Shown here: positions 26,374 to 35,795 of the stretch, one piece after another | Numbering within the stretch: position 1 is the stretch's first letter | Layout: the number at the start of each line of letters is the position of its first letter | Assembly: GCA_028690035.1 (NCBI GenBank) | Contig: JAQVCA010000004.1 | Coordinates: 186,001 to 250,000 of the forward strand | DNA length: 64,000 nt | Direction: 5' to 3' | Source: Comamonas sp. | GTDB lineage: Bacteria; Pseudomonadota; Gammaproteobacteria; Burkholderiales; Burkholderiaceae_C | Notes under the pieces: generated by a model | The model's database searches: none | Told to the model about the DNA's origin: nothing | What the model saw: the letters and a program-made list of their open reading frames with translations, nothing else | Made by a program: the position numbers and the translations under genes

Positions 26374-28246
26374 GCTTGGTCCCCGGCGCAATCACGCGCA
26401 GCACTTCGGCGCCATAGGCTTCGAGCTTTTTGGCACCGATGCCGCTGATGCCGTGTAGATCGGCCAGGGTCTGCGGGTTGCGCTGGGCAATGGCCACCAG
26501 CGTGGCGTCGTTGAAGATGACGTAGGCGGGCAGGTCGTGCGCCTTGGCCACCTCGCTGCGCCAGGCTTTGAGGTTGATAAAGCGCGCCTGTGCGTCTGGC
26601 CCCAGGTCTTGCGCGGCCACATTGGTCGGGGTGGCTTTGGGGCGGCGCGTGCGCGCGGCGGCCACGCTTTCGCGCAGCAGTACCTGCACCTGGCCTTGCA
26701 GCACGGCGCGCGAGGCGTCGGTGAGCGTCAGCGTGTCGAACACATGGCCGTGGTTTTCGCTGGTGACTTTGTGCAGGCCCAGCGCGCCTGTGGCCAGCAG
26801 CTGGCGCATCACGGCTTTGAGCTGCGCCTCAGAGTACTGCGCGCCCACGCCAAAGGTGGACAGGGTGTCGTGCGCGTACTGCTGCACCTTGTCGGTGCGC
26901 TGGCCGCGCAGCACATCCATGATGTGCCCGGCGCCAAAGGTGAGGGCGCTTTTTTGGTGCACGCGGTAGATGGTCGAGAGCAGCTTGCGCGCTGCATCGG
27001 TGCCATCCCACAGCGCGGGTGGGTGCAGGCAGTTGTCGCAATTGCCGCAGGGCGCGCTGGCTTCGCCAAAGTAGGCCAGTAGGCGCTGGCGGCGGCAGTC
27101 GGTGGCCTCGGCCAGGGTGAGCAGGGCATCGAGCTTGCCGCGCAGAATGGCTTTGAATGGCTCCTCGGCCTCGCCCTCGTCGATCATGCGCCGCTGGTTG
27201 ACCACGTCGGCCAGGCCGTAGGCCATCCACGCCTGCGCGGGCAGCCCATCGCGCCCGGCGCGGCCGGTTTCTTGGTAGTAGCTTTCGATGTTTTTGGGCA
27301 TATCGACGTGCGCCACAAAGCGCACATCGGGCTTATCAATGCCCATGCCAAAGGCGATGGTGGCCACCATCACCACGCCCTCTTCGCGCAAAAAGCGGTG
27401 CTGGTGGCTGGCGCGTACCTCAGACGGCAGCCCGGCGTGGTAAGGCAGGGCGTGGATGCCTGCGTGCTGCAGCTTCTCGGCCAGCTCTTCCACACGGCGG
27501 CGCGACTGGCAATAGACCACGCCCGCATCGCCTGCGTGCTCGTGCTGGATAAAGCGCAGCAGCTGGGCAAAGGCGTCTTTCTTCTCGACGATGCGGTAGC
27601 GGATATTGGGCCGGTCAAAGCTGCTGATAAATAGGCGCGCTTCCTGCAGCTGCAGCCCCTGGATCATGTCGGCGCGCGTGAGTTCATCGGCGGTGGCGGT
27701 GAGTGCAATGCGCGGCACGCCGCGAAAGCGCTCGTGCAGCATCGCCATCTGGCGGTATTCCGGGCGGAAGTCGTGGCCCCATTGGCTGACGCAATGCGCC
27801 TCATCAATGGCAAACAGGCCCAGCTGGCCCTGCGCGTACAAGTCGTCCAGCAGGCCCAGAAAGCGCGGCGTCACCAGCCGCTCGGGGGCCACGTACAGCA
27901 AGGTGAGCTGCCCGCTTTGCAGGCGCCACTCCACCTCTTGCGCCTGCTCGTAGGAGAGCGACGAGTTGAGAAACGCCGCTTCCACCCCCGCCTCGTGCAG
28001 CGCGCCCACCTGGTCGTGCATGAGCGCAATCAGCGGCGAGACCACGATCGCGCAGCCCAGCCCCTGCCGCTGGCGCACGATGGCCGGAATCTGGTAGCAC
28101 AGGCTTTTGCCGCCGCCGGTGGGCATGAGCACCAGCGCATCGCCACCCGCCGTCACGTGCTCGACGATGGCCTGCTGCGGGCCGCGAAAACTGTCGTAGC
28201 CAAAAACGTCTTGCAAAACGCGCTGGGTGGGGTGGAGGTCAGACAA
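26369..28246 (-). CDS. recQ: ATP-dependent DNA helicase RecQ
   Basis: A 3'-5' SF2 helicase of about 625 residues acting in recombination and fork repair. Domains in order: helicase core with Walker [13 protein letters not shown] in [23 protein letters not shown]-like LTATAD, motif V/VI with [13 protein letters not shown] zinc site CGNCDNC near residue 385; winged helix; C-terminal HRDC with [13 protein letters not shown] and LHGISGIG. Family alignment favours the TTG at 28246 (then [10 protein letters not shown]); a GTG at 28276 would add ten residues. The last codons are contributed by the interspersed repeat at 26283-26373. Confidence 0.93.
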   Translation of the reverse strand: MSDLHPTQRVLQDVFGYDSFRGPQQAIVEHVTAGGDALVLMPTGGGKSLCYQIPAIVRQRQGLGCAIVVSPLIALMHDQVGALHEAGVEAAFLNSSLSYEQAQEVEWRLQSGQLTLLYVAPERLVTPRFLGLLDDLYAQGQLGLFAIDEAHCVSQWGHDFRPEYRQMAMLHERFRGVPRIALTATADELTRADMIQGLQLQEARLFISSFDRPNIRYRIVEKKDAFAQLLRFIQHEHAGDAGVVYCQSRRRVEELAEKLQHAGIHALPYHAGLPSEVRASHQHRFLREEGVVMVATIAFGMGIDKPDVRFVAHVDMPKNIESYYQETGRAGRDGLPAQAWMAYGLADVVNQRRMIDEGEAEEPFKAILRGKLDALLTLAEATDCRRQRLLAYFGEASAPCGNCDNCLHPPALWDGTDAARKLLSTIYRVHQKSALTFGAGHIMDVLRGQRTDKVQQYAHDTLSTFGVGAQYSEAQLKAVMRQLLATGALGLHKVTSENHGHVFDTLTLTDASRAVLQGQVQVLLRESVAAARTRRPKATPTNVAAQDLGPDAQARFINLKAWRSEVAKAHDLPAYVIFNDATLVAIAQRNPQTLADLHGISGIGAKKLEAYGAEVLRVIAPGTKL

Positions 28247-28437
28247 GGTGCAACCGCTTTCAAAAACAACGCACACCAGGCTGGGGGCATGGCCGCGTGC
28301 CGGGCTAAGGACGGGAAGAAGGGCGTATTTTCAGGGCTTTCGCGCCGCCCGTGCGCACTGGCGGCGCCGGGGTAGGGCTTATCCTGCTCCCGGGTTTCGG
28401 TTATTTTCAATAACAAAGGCAAGAAAAGGACTTCACC

Positions 28438-28980
28438 ATGTCAACCATGAAAACCCTGGCGGCCCTGTCGCTGTGCGTCGCCCTGACGGCCCCCGGCGCT
28501 CAGGCGCAGGAGCGCATGCTGTACCTGCAAGCCGGTGTGGGCGAGCAGGCAGCCCGCGCTGCAGGCGTGGGCATCACGCTGCCGTGGAACTGGTCGCGCA
28601 CCCTGGGCAGCGGCGCCCTGACGGGGCACTGGGATTTCTACCTGGGCGGCCACCGCGTGCGCCCCGATGGCGGGCAGCGCCTGAACCTGTGGGCCATCAG
28701 CGCCGGCCCCAGCCTGCGCTGGCGCGGCGCGCAGGGCGCATCGCCCTGGTTTGTGGAAGCGGGCACGGCGGTGATGCTGCATGATCGGCGCTACCACAGC
28801 GCCGACCGGCTGTTTGGCACGCGCTACAACTTTGCCTCGCATTTGGGCGTGGGGCGCAACTGGGGCGCGCAGCAGCAGCACGAGCTGTCGCTGCGCGTGC
28901 AGCACATCTCCAACGCCGGCATCAAGAAACCCAACCCGGGCGAGAACCTGCTGCTGCTGCGCTACGGCCATCGGTTCTGA
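28438..28980 (+). CDS. pagL: Lipid A 3-O-deacylase, PagL type
   Basis: A 180-residue outer-membrane beta-barrel enzyme that removes the 3-O acyl chain of lipid A. A signal peptide with cleavage after GAQA (about residue 23) is followed by alternating strands. The catalytic region is the conserved C-terminal HISNAG with His156 and Ser158, followed by PNPGEN carrying a candidate third residue Glu169. The C-terminus ends in Phe after a final strand (LLLLRYGHRF), as outer-membrane barrels do. AAAGGA precedes the ATG. It is a single gene divergent from recQ; the neighbouring control sequences are unremarkable. Confidence 0.88.
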   Translation: MSTMKTLAALSLCVALTAPGAQAQERMLYLQAGVGEQAARAAGVGITLPWNWSRTLGSGALTGHWDFYLGGHRVRPDGGQRLNLWAISAGPSLRWRGAQGASPWFVEAGTAVMLHDRRYHSADRLFGTRYNFASHLGVGRNWGAQQQHELSLRVQHISNAGIKKPNPGENLLLLRYGHRF

Positions 28981-28984
28981 TATG

Positions 28985-29078
28985 GAAAAAGTAGCTTCTA
29001 CCGCTTGTAATTGCTGGTTTCCAAGGGTTTTTCTGCTTAAAAACACCTACTGACAAGTGGTACAAGCTAGCCTTTTTC
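28985..29078. repeat. Interspersed repeat, copy 4
   Basis: Imperfect long inverted repeat: AAAAAGTAGCTTCTACCGCTTGT at the left pairs with ACAAGTGGTACAAGCTAGCCTTTTT at the right, with a second inner pair around TTTTTCTGCTTAAAAACA. It lies between the pagL-like gene and the FAD oxidase gene and may act as terminator of the former. Confidence 0.6.
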
Positions 29079-29111
29079 AAAAACACCCCCCTCTCTACGA
29101 AGAATCGCGCC

Positions 29112-30494
29112 ATGACCGCTGCCGTTGTCTCCCCACAATTTCTTGATCTTCTGCGCCAGCGCTTTGGCGCGCAATGCTCCACCGCCGAAGCCGTGCGTGC
29201 CCAGCACGGCACCGACGAAGGCGCCATCAGCGCCCCACCGCCCGCCGCCGTGGTGTTCGCCGAAAACACCCAAGACGTGCAAGACGCCGTGCGCCTGTGC
29301 AACGCGCACGGCGTGCCGCTGATCCCCTATGGCGCGGGCACCTCGCTCGAAGGCCACCTGCTGGCCGTGCGCGGTGGCATCAGCCTGGATGTGAGCCGCA
29401 TGAACCAGGTACTGCGCATCAACGCCGAAGACATGACCGCCACCGTGCAGCCCGGCGTGCGCCGCAAGGCGCTCAATGAAGCGGTGAAGGACTTTGGCCT
29501 GTTCTTCCCCATCGACCCCGGGGCCGACGCCAGCATTGGCGGCATGGCCGCCACACGCGCCAGCGGCACCAACGCCGTGCGCTACGGCACCATGCGCGAA
29601 AACGTGCTGGAGCTGCGAGTCGTCACCGCCAACGGTGAAGTCATTCGCACCGGCAACCGCGCCAAGAAAAGCGCCGCAGGCTACGACCTCACGCGCCTGA
29701 TGGTCGGCAGCGAAGGTACGCTGGGCATCTTTACCGAGATCACCGTGCGCCTGCACCCGCTGCCCGAAGCGGTGCGCGCCGCCACCTGCACCTTCCCCAG
29801 CATTGGCGATGCGGTGCGCGCCGTGATTGCCACCATCCAGATGGGCGTGCCGATTGCCCGCGTCGAGCTGCTGGACGCCACCACCGTGGGCATGGTCAAC
29901 CGCTACAGCAAGATGAGCCTGCGCGAAGCGCCCATGCTGCTGATGGAATTCCACGGCTCGCCCGCCGGTGTGCAAGAGCAAGTGGAGCTGGTGCAAGACA
30001 TTGCCGCCGAGCACCAAGGCCAGGACTTCGAATGGGCCGAAACCCCCGAAGAGCGCACGCGCCTGTTTACCGCGCGCCACAACGCTCTGTTTGCCGGTAT
30101 CCAGAGCCGTCCCGGCTGCCGCTGCATCTCCACCGATGTGTGCGTGCCGATCTCGGCGCTGGCCGATGCGGTGCTGGACGCTGTGGACGATGCCCAGGCC
30201 AGCGATATTCCCTGCTTCCTGGTGGGCCACGTGGGCGACGGTAACTTCCACTTTGGCTACCTGATCGACCCCCACGACGACGGCGAGCGCGCACGCGCCG
30301 AGCAGCTCAACGAGCGCCTGGTGCGCCGTGCCATCGCTGCCGACGGCACCTGCTCGGGCGAGCACGGCGTGGGCATCCACAAGCAGCAATTCCTGCGCGA
30401 GGAATGCGGCGAAGGCGCCATCGCCGTGATGCGCGCCATCAAGGGCGCGCTGGATCCCAACAACATCCTGAATCCGGGCAAGATTTTTTCTTGA
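29112..30494 (+). CDS. FAD-linked oxidase, D-lactate dehydrogenase (cytochrome)/GlcD type
   Basis: A 460-residue flavoprotein of the VAO/PCMH family. The N-terminal FAD-binding domain shows PYGAGTSLEGH (near residue 75), DPGADASIGGMAATRASGTNAVRYGTMRENV and YDLTRLMVGSEGTLGI. The C-terminal FAD-oxidase domain has the substrate and metal segment GHVGDGNFHF and EHGVGIHKQQFL. This matches D-lactate dehydrogenase (cytochrome-linked) and relatives acting on 2-hydroxy acids such as glycolate or D-2-hydroxyglutarate. There is no Fe-S partner gene next to it. The start is the ATG at 29112 at the beginning of the recognisable domain. A small unknown gene follows 15 bases later and is likely co-transcribed. 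Confidence 0.88.
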   Translation: MTAAVVSPQFLDLLRQRFGAQCSTAEAVRAQHGTDEGAISAPPPAAVVFAENTQDVQDAVRLCNAHGVPLIPYGAGTSLEGHLLAVRGGISLDVSRMNQVLRINAEDMTATVQPGVRRKALNEAVKDFGLFFPIDPGADASIGGMAATRASGTNAVRYGTMRENVLELRVVTANGEVIRTGNRAKKSAAGYDLTRLMVGSEGTLGIFTEITVRLHPLPEAVRAATCTFPSIGDAVRAVIATIQMGVPIARVELLDATTVGMVNRYSKMSLREAPMLLMEFHGSPAGVQEQVELVQDIAAEHQGQDFEWAETPEERTRLFTARHNALFAGIQSRPGCRCISTDVCVPISALADAVLDAVDDAQASDIPCFLVGHVGDGNFHFGYLIDPHDDGERARAEQLNERLVRRAIAADGTCSGEHGVGIHKQQFLREECGEGAIAVMRAIKGALDPNNILNPGKIFS

Positions 30495-30509
30495 TGAAGG
30501 AGCTGTGCG

Positions 30510-30773
30510 ATGAATGAGCCGGAGTATTTGAGTCTGTTTTCCAACGACGGGCCAGGGCGTGTGAAGGTGCGCTTTGTGGGCCACCCAGGCCAGATTGCCG
30601 AGCAGGCATTCGCCCCGCGCGAGGTGCTGGCCCTGATCGACTCCCGTAGCCAGCGCTTTCATCGCCTGATGCGCTTTGACGATTACTTGTTCGAGGTGCA
30701 CAAGTACGAAATCGACCCGCGTACCCAAACCCTGACCATCGTGGCGGGTGAGGTTGTCGGGGGCAAGGGTTAA
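30510..30773 (+). CDS. Small conserved-looking hypothetical protein
   Basis: An 87-residue soluble protein that I do not recognise. AAGGAG lies 8 bases before the ATG, 15 bases after the oxidase stop, so it is probably the second gene of that operon. The sequence is balanced in charge, with VKVRFVGHPGQ, a central AFAPREVLALIDSRSQRFHRLMRFDDYLFEVHKYEID and a C-terminal TLTIVAGEVVGG strand, suggesting a small alpha/beta fold. There are no cysteines or membrane segments. A strong terminator repeat follows. Confidence 0.7.
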   Translation: MNEPEYLSLFSNDGPGRVKVRFVGHPGQIAEQAFAPREVLALIDSRSQRFHRLMRFDDYLFEVHKYEIDPRTQTLTIVAGEVVGGKG

Positions 30774-30786
30774 AAATTTGAGGATT

Positions 30787-30868
30787 TTTGGCCTCTATCC
30801 CTTATCCAGCAAGCGCTGATAGCTATGAAAAAACCCCGGCTCCGCATTCGCGGAGCCGGGGTTTTTTT
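30787..30868. terminator. Repeat-linked bidirectional terminator, copy A
   Basis: A conserved 45-base lead (GGCCTCTATCCCTTATCCAG then CAAGCGCTGATAGCTATG) is joined to a perfect 12-bp GC stem (30834-30845 with 30850-30861, loop ATTC) flanked by A6 and T7. It can terminate both the oxidase operon and the converging AAA+ operon. Near-identical copies lie at 34906 and 36906 in the same orientation. Confidence 0.9.
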
Positions 30869-30911
30869 ATGTGATTCAAACAAATGACGGGTGATGAATT
30901 TTCAAGATCAA

Positions 30912-32396
30912 TCACGACGCGGATTTGATTTTCATCTCAGCAAACCGGTCTTTGTATTGTTTGACTTTGTCTTTCATCACCATGCCCAGCGGGTGAGTGG
31001 ATGCAATCACTTGCATCAGGCGCTGCGTGCTGAGAGGGGAACAGTCATCCAAAAAGGCAAGTTCAATGCCTTCTTTGACGATGGACTCAATATCTGCGCC
31101 GGAATATTGATTGGTCGCTTTGGCTAGTTTTTGGAGGTCAATGTCAGGCGTCAATTTTTTGCGCTTTTGCAGATGCACCTTAAAGATGGCTTCGCGCTCT
31201 TGTTCGTTGGGGAAATCAACGTAAAACACCTCATCAAATCGCCCTTTGCGCAGCAATTCAGGCGGGAGTGCGGAAATGTCATTGGCAGTTGTCACTACAA
31301 AAACTTGGGTGGTTTTTTCCTGCATCCACGTCAAAAAATAACCAAACAAGCGCGTAGCGACTTCTGAGCCAGCACCGCCACTGCCAATGCCTGCAAAGGC
31401 TTTTTCCACCTCATCCACCCATAAAACACATGGGCTGACGGCTTCCGCCACTGCAATGGCGCGGCGCATATTGGCTTCGCTTTCGCCTACATATTTGCCC
31501 ATCATGGAGCCAATGTCCATTTTCAGCAATGGCAAGCCAAATTGGCTGGCGGTAGCCTTGGCGGTGAGCGATTTGCCGCAGCCGGGCATACCGACAATCA
31601 TCACGCCCTTGGGTGATTCGACACCAAAATCTCGCGCAGCGGGCCAGTTGGAAAAAATTTGAGATTTTTGCACCAGCCAAGGCTTGAGTTTTTCTAAGCC
31701 GCCAATGTCATTCAAATTTTCTTGCAGCTTGACCATTTCTAGCAGGCCGCTTTTTTGGATGATTTGAGACTTTTCTGCTTGCACCAATTCAATATCTTTG
31801 GCACCGATCATGCCGTCTTTTTGGTAGCCCCGATTGATCAATTGGCCAATCTCGTAACGGCTCAAACCCTGAAAAGCCAAGCACAGTTTTTTCAGCCCAT
31901 TTTCATCCACGGTCACGCCGTAGGCATCGGCGTATTCGGTAATGATGGTGCGGATGGCGGTTTCATCGGGCAGCGGCACTTCAAACAGCGTGATGAATTT
32001 TTCCAGCTCGCGCGGCACGCATTTTTCCGAAGACACCAAAATAATGGTGACTTCCATCTCCGTCGATTCGAGGATTTTGGTGGTCAGCGCTTTGAGCCGT
32101 GCCACGGCCAGCGGCTGATCGCGCAGGCCCATATGGGCATCACGGATAACGATGAAATGGTGGGTCAGCTCTTGATCCAGCAGGTTGTCCAGCGCACCCG
32201 CCAAATCGCACCAGGCCATCAGCGGCTGCTTGTTGTCAAAACGAACCAAGCCACGCGCCATATTCCATTCGATGATTTTGCGCTCGGGCTCAATCTGTGT
32301 GATCAGGGTATCCACCTCGGCATCATCGTGGGTGATGATGTGCAGAATGGGGTAATGCGAGAGCGCGTGTGCGCGGAGGGTTTCTGGGATGTGCAT
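30912..32396 (-). CDS. AAA+ ATPase, Ycf46 type
   Basis: A 494-residue cytosolic AAA+ protein. Residues 1-230 form an N-terminal region with a degenerate P-loop-like fold ([38 protein letters not shown]) as in the Ycf46 family. The C-terminal AAA+ module has Walker A GMPGCGKS (269-276), Walker B VLWVDEVE (324-331), sensor 1 VTTAND, the arginine finger segment RKGRFDEVF and the [12 protein letters not shown] lid. The ATG at 32396 is the first in frame without a clear ribosome site. It ends a minus-strand run of four genes bounded by identical terminator repeats. Its role is unknown; such ATPases remodel protein partners, here probably those encoded upstream. Confidence 0.82.
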   Translation of the reverse strand: MHIPETLRAHALSHYPILHIITHDDAEVDTLITQIEPERKIIEWNMARGLVRFDNKQPLMAWCDLAGALDNLLDQELTHHFIVIRDAHMGLRDQPLAVARLKALTTKILESTEMEVTIILVSSEKCVPRELEKFITLFEVPLPDETAIRTIITEYADAYGVTVDENGLKKLCLAFQGLSRYEIGQLINRGYQKDGMIGAKDIELVQAEKSQIIQKSGLLEMVKLQENLNDIGGLEKLKPWLVQKSQIFSNWPAARDFGVESPKGVMIVGMPGCGKSLTAKATASQFGLPLLKMDIGSMMGKYVGESEANMRRAIAVAEAVSPCVLWVDEVEKAFAGIGSGGAGSEVATRLFGYFLTWMQEKTTQVFVVTTANDISALPPELLRKGRFDEVFYVDFPNEQEREAIFKVHLQKRKKLTPDIDLQKLAKATNQYSGADIESIVKEGIELAFLDDCSPLSTQRLMQVIASTHPLGMVMKDKVKQYKDRFAEMKIKSAS

Positions 32397-32451
32397 TTTG
32401 AATCGGGTCAACCGCGATTAGTCATATCTCACTTGGGCGTTGCCAGTATTT

Positions 32452-33120
32452 TTATAGAAATAAAAGTTCTAATTTTTTGTTCAGAAGAGAAACTAAAATT
32501 GGATATTCGCCATCGTAAATTTCCGAATTTATCAAATGACCTATGTCCACAACAGTCACTGTGGTGACATTGTAAGTGTCGCCTGCATTGAATGCGGCGC
32601 TGAATTTTTTGGATTCATAGCAATCTATAATATAGTCAAGCCTCATCTTTCCTTCAAGACTATCAGGATCTTTTTTGTCTCTAAAATTGTCCCGTAAATG
32701 CTTTATGTAGTTAATAAGTTTGTCGCCTCGGCAATTTTTCTCTGTAGATTTAAAGGTGCACAGTGTTATTATAAAGAATTTATTTTCGCAGATATTTTTA
32801 ATATCGGAAACTACTTGAGGATCATCCAAAATATCAAAATTTAGTGGTGCATAAGACTTGGAACTACCATGTGAGTTTAAGACATTGACTTTCCTGCCTG
32901 TGAAGTTTGCGTAGGTAACGATGGGAGCCGGTTCGGCAAAGGGAGATTGTTGAAATTCATAGTCAATGAGGCTGTTAAGAACGCTCAAGAGACTCAGATA
33001 CGCATGGTTCTTATGTTTAATCCAGTAGGGTTCTTCTGCTTTATGGTAGGCTGAACCATTGGTGTTGCTAATAAACATTCCCAATATAGCAGGTGGAATA
33101 GAAGTGTAGTGTTTTTTCAT
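32452..33120 (-). CDS. Hypothetical protein of low-GC origin
   Basis: A 222-residue protein not recognised. Its DNA is strikingly AT-rich (many A/T third positions) compared with both neighbours. It has no signal peptide or membrane helix. Features are an N-terminal PPAILGMFISN, aromatic-rich YLSLLSVLNSLIDYEF, a Lys/Cys-rich middle and a C-terminal TVTVVDIGHLINSEIYDGEYPILVSLLNKKLELLFL. The pattern with alternating strands and a late Asp/His pair could fit a nuclease-like or sensor domain, but no motif is decisive. It lies between the AAA+ gene and the 119-residue gene, 55 bases from the former, so it may be an inserted specificity gene. Confidence 0.65.
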   Translation of the reverse strand: MKKHYTSIPPAILGMFISNTNGSAYHKAEEPYWIKHKNHAYLSLLSVLNSLIDYEFQQSPFAEPAPIVTYANFTGRKVNVLNSHGSSKSYAPLNFDILDDPQVVSDIKNICENKFFIITLCTFKSTEKNCRGDKLINYIKHLRDNFRDKKDPDSLEGKMRLDYIIDCYESKKFSAAFNAGDTYNVTTVTVVDIGHLINSEIYDGEYPILVSLLNKKLELLFL

Positions 33121-33227
33121 TTTAATTAAGCCTATGAAAGCAGTGTGGAGTTTTTTCTATATTTTTAGTGAGGCTGATTCTGTTCAGGTTACTGGCGGCT
33201 GCTCGTAGGTTCTCTTGGTCATGGGAA

Positions 33228-33587
33228 TCAATTTTGGGGTTGTTCCACAGCTAATATTCGTATGGGAGAAAAATATTTCCTTCTTTTGATGGCCAGCCCC
33301 GCTTTGGGCGGTGCATCAAAAATCGCGCTGATATCGGCGGGATAAACCTCCACTTCCAGCACTTCGCACAGCGCCAAAAACAGCGCCTTGTCTTCGGCGT
33401 GCTCTGCAACGGCAGCGGCCACGGCCTGGGCCAGTTCCTGCATTTGCCGCGATTTGAACCAGCGCTCCAATTGCCCCGAGCGTGCCAGCTTGACGATTTC
33501 ATCTGTCAGGTTGTCGCGCAGCGCTTCCAGCGTGGTGACTTTGGTGCCGTTGATAGGCAAGTCGAATTTGATGATCTTGATGGCCAT
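33228..33587 (-). CDS. Small hypothetical protein of the AAA+ module
   Basis: A 119-residue protein of unknown function. AAAGGAA lies 6 bases before the ATG at 33587. The first half is distinctive: KIIKFDLPINGTKVTTLEALRDNL, then DEIVKLARSGQLERWFKSRQM, which looks like a protein-protein interaction module; the second half, LFLALCEVLEVEV, is helical. The last residues are basic. It lies 16 bases after the 373-residue gene and before the AT-rich gene, in the same orientation. I believe this N-terminal pattern recurs in small proteins near Ycf46-type ATPases in other proteobacteria, but this is memory, not a search. Confidence 0.7.
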   Translation of the reverse strand: MAIKIIKFDLPINGTKVTTLEALRDNLTDEIVKLARSGQLERWFKSRQMQELAQAVAAAVAEHAEDKALFLALCEVLEVEVYPADISAIFDAPPKAGLAIKRRKYFSPIRILAVEQPQN

Positions 33588-33603
33588 GTTTTTTCCTTTG
33601 CAA

Positions 33604-34725
33604 TCAGAACCAAGAGGGCAGGAGGGATTTCGCGAAATTGACAACGCCCTGCGCAGCATTTTTGACGGCAGACACCACCGCCCGTGCCCCGGACTTGACC
33701 AGTTCCACGCCTTGGTGAATCACCTTGCCGGCGGCGCTGCCCGCCAGTCTGCCCACGGTATCGCCCAAAAATTCCCCCACCTTGCGCCCCAGCGGCGCGG
33801 CAAAGGGCGCCAGAAACGGAATCTTGGCGCCCACGGCCATGCCCAGCTTGTGGCCCATTTCGCCGCCAATTTTTCGGCACACCACGCGCGTGGTGCTGAC
33901 CAGCGCGGCGGTGGCGGTTTCGGCCATGCGGTCGATGGCCTCGCTGGCGTCCAGCTGGCCGGTGCCCACCGCGTACAGGGTGCGGGCGTTTTCGGTGCCA
34001 ATAAAGGTGTTCTGGGCAAACCATTCGGGAATCAGCTCGCCGCGCTCTTGGGCTTGGCGCAGGTCGCCGCCCAGCAGGCCCTGGCGGGTGGCAATGTCGG
34101 TGGCAATGGCCAGCGTGGCTTGCAGGCCGGTCGCGCTGTTTACATCCAGTTCGCCGCGCAGCAGTTTTTGCGCCAGTGCGGCGCTTTGGGGTTGCTCTTG
34201 CAGCCACACGTCCACCGCGCTGCTGGCCCATTGGCGTGCGCCGTCTTCCAGCACACTGCCTGCGGTGTGCAGCAGTTGCTGCTGCTCCAGGTCTTTGGCA
34301 AAGGCGATGCGGCTGATGTCGTTCCAGTCGCGTGGGCTGGTGGGCATGTCCTCCGGGCTGGTTTGGCCCGACAGCAGCGCACTCAGCGCAGCCACGTCGG
34401 TGGGGCTGGCTTGGTGGTCGCTGGCAATGCGTTCAATCTGGCGGGCAATCCAGCTGCTGCGCGACTTACCTTGTTCCACATGGGCACGCAGATCGGTGCG
34501 CAGGTGGTGGCTTTGTTGCAGGTAGCTGGTGATGCTATCGGCAGTGGTGCGCGCGGCTTCGGGGCTTGCGCCGGTGCGCTGTACCAGTGCATTGGCCAGC
34601 CAATCGTTCAGCGTCTGGCTGGTATCGCGTTGGGCGTACTGCAAGACCATTTCGGCCAGCAGGGCTGCCACGGGCTGGGCGGAAGGGGCGTTGTTCGGGG
34701 TGCTGGGGGTGGATGCAGTGGCCAT
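33604..34725 (-). CDS. Hypothetical protein with C-terminal glycine-zipper-like segments
   Basis: A 373-residue protein that I do not recognise. It is first in the AAA+ module. Residues 1-220 are helical and polar (Gln, Ala and Asp rich). Residues about 275-350 carry repeated small-residue spacing, including GGEMGHKLGMAVGAKIPFL, PLGRKVGEFLGDTVGRL and GSAAGKV, like glycine-zipper regions that insert into or associate with membranes. The C-terminal tail NFAKSLLPSWF is hydrophobic. No enzyme motif is seen. The ATG at 34725 lacks a good ribosome site; a GTG at 34821 in the same frame is an alternative. A membrane-acting effector or scaffold is possible. Confidence 0.7.
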   Translation of the reverse strand: MATASTPSTPNNAPSAQPVAALLAEMVLQYAQRDTSQTLNDWLANALVQRTGASPEAARTTADSITSYLQQSHHLRTDLRAHVEQGKSRSSWIARQIERIASDHQASPTDVAALSALLSGQTSPEDMPTSPRDWNDISRIAFAKDLEQQQLLHTAGSVLEDGARQWASSAVDVWLQEQPQSAALAQKLLRGELDVNSATGLQATLAIATDIATRQGLLGGDLRQAQERGELIPEWFAQNTFIGTENARTLYAVGTGQLDASEAIDRMAETATAALVSTTRVVCRKIGGEMGHKLGMAVGAKIPFLAPFAAPLGRKVGEFLGDTVGRLAGSAAGKVIHQGVELVKSGARAVVSAVKNAAQGVVNFAKSLLPSWF

Positions 34726-34905
34726 GGCGTTTTCGAAGAGTTTGGGCTTGGGGTTCGAGCTTACCCGAGCGACTACGACAGATAGTGTCGTTGCAGGGCT
34801 GGATCGCAGTGCCTGCGCCACCTTTTATTTGGCGGTTTTTCAAATTTGAAGTGCTGTTGTTCCGGTGGATTCAAGAGAAACAGCATCAAAATTTTTCAGC
34901 CTTTT

Positions 34906-34984
34906 GGGCCTCTAGCCCTTATCCAGCAAGCGCAGATAGCTATAAAAAACCCCGGCTCCGCATTCGCGGAGCCGGGGTTTTTTA
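34906..34984. terminator. Repeat-linked bidirectional terminator, copy B
   Basis: The lead GGCCTCTAGCCCTTATCCAG is followed by CAAGCGCAGATAGCTATA and a perfect 12-bp GC stem (34950-34961 with 34966-34977, loop ATTC) with A and T runs. It lies just downstream of the minus-strand gene ending at 34993. Confidence 0.9.
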
Positions 34985-34992
34985 TCTCTGAC

Positions 34993-35736
34993 TTACACGC
35001 ATACGCTGTACTCAGCCAAGATACTGTGCCCTGTAAGCGTTCGGAAGGGGCGGAGCACATCGAGCTGTGTTGTCTCGTTGTTCGATCCCTTCGGCAAAAC
35101 GACCAGACTTTTGGGTTCTTCAGGTGGTCGAACTAAAACGCCCAGAAGATCAAAGGATGCTGATCCGTTGGGTGAGTCGAAAGACACCGTCATCCAGTCT
35201 CTGAACTTGGCTCTGTGCCACATGCCATGGCCCAAAAATGGCTGCAGGAGCGGTGAGTGGTCGGTGGTGTAGGACATGGGCGAAGCGGCGATTGGCAAGA
35301 GCTGCCGCATAAAGGAGCGGTCATTTACGCACTCGTAATTTCCACCTTCGCAGCAGCCGTCGCAAATGCCCACAAAGTGGTGGACTTGCAGGTTGGCATG
35401 GGCCAAGCGATCTCGCACCAGATTGTTGTCTTCCCAAATCAACACCCCGGTTTTTTCACCGCTGCGAAACATCACAAAGTCCTCGGTCTGTTCGAGCAAA
35501 TCCAGCGGCTGTTGATAGGCAGAAAAATCCTCTGCCACCATCTCCCAGGAGCTGTATTTTTTGTCGTTGTCTGAGAAAACGAACAGATCGCAGTCGAGCT
35601 GCATCACTGCCCAGAGCAAAGATGCACCGCTGCTGGGATAAAAGCACAGCCGCTGGTGTGGAGGAAATGCAAGGCGAAAGTCGCGGGGCTGGCGGTCTGC
35701 TCTGGATGCGCGGGGATGTCTGCGGTTGAATGTCAA
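34993..35736 (-). CDS. Hypothetical protein, second accessory module
   Basis: About 247 residues, not assigned. A strong GAGGAG lies six bases before a TTG at 35736 (then TFNRRHPRASR); an ATG at 35757 in frame has no ribosome site, so TTG is preferred. The N-terminal region LCFYPSSGASLLWAVMQLDCDLFVFSD resembles a Rossmann-like strand-loop-helix followed by an acidic strand end, as in nucleotide- or SAM-binding folds, but the glycine pattern is incomplete. A Cys/His-rich patch CDGCCEGGNYEC in the middle could bind metal. It is third in a minus-strand module with the peptidase-like and 107-residue genes, 59 bases after the former. Confidence 0.68.
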   Translation of the reverse strand: MTFNRRHPRASRADRQPRDFRLAFPPHQRLCFYPSSGASLLWAVMQLDCDLFVFSDNDKKYSSWEMVAEDFSAYQQPLDLLEQTEDFVMFRSGEKTGVLIWEDNNLVRDRLAHANLQVHHFVGICDGCCEGGNYECVNDRSFMRQLLPIAASPMSYTTDHSPLLQPFLGHGMWHRAKFRDWMTVSFDSPNGSASFDLLGVLVRPPEEPKSLVVLPKGSNNETTQLDVLRPFRTLTGHSILAEYSVCV

Positions 35737-35795
35737 TTTTGTCTCCTCGGTGTGCATATTGATCTGGCTACTGCTGCGCTTTCAACTTCGCTCCC

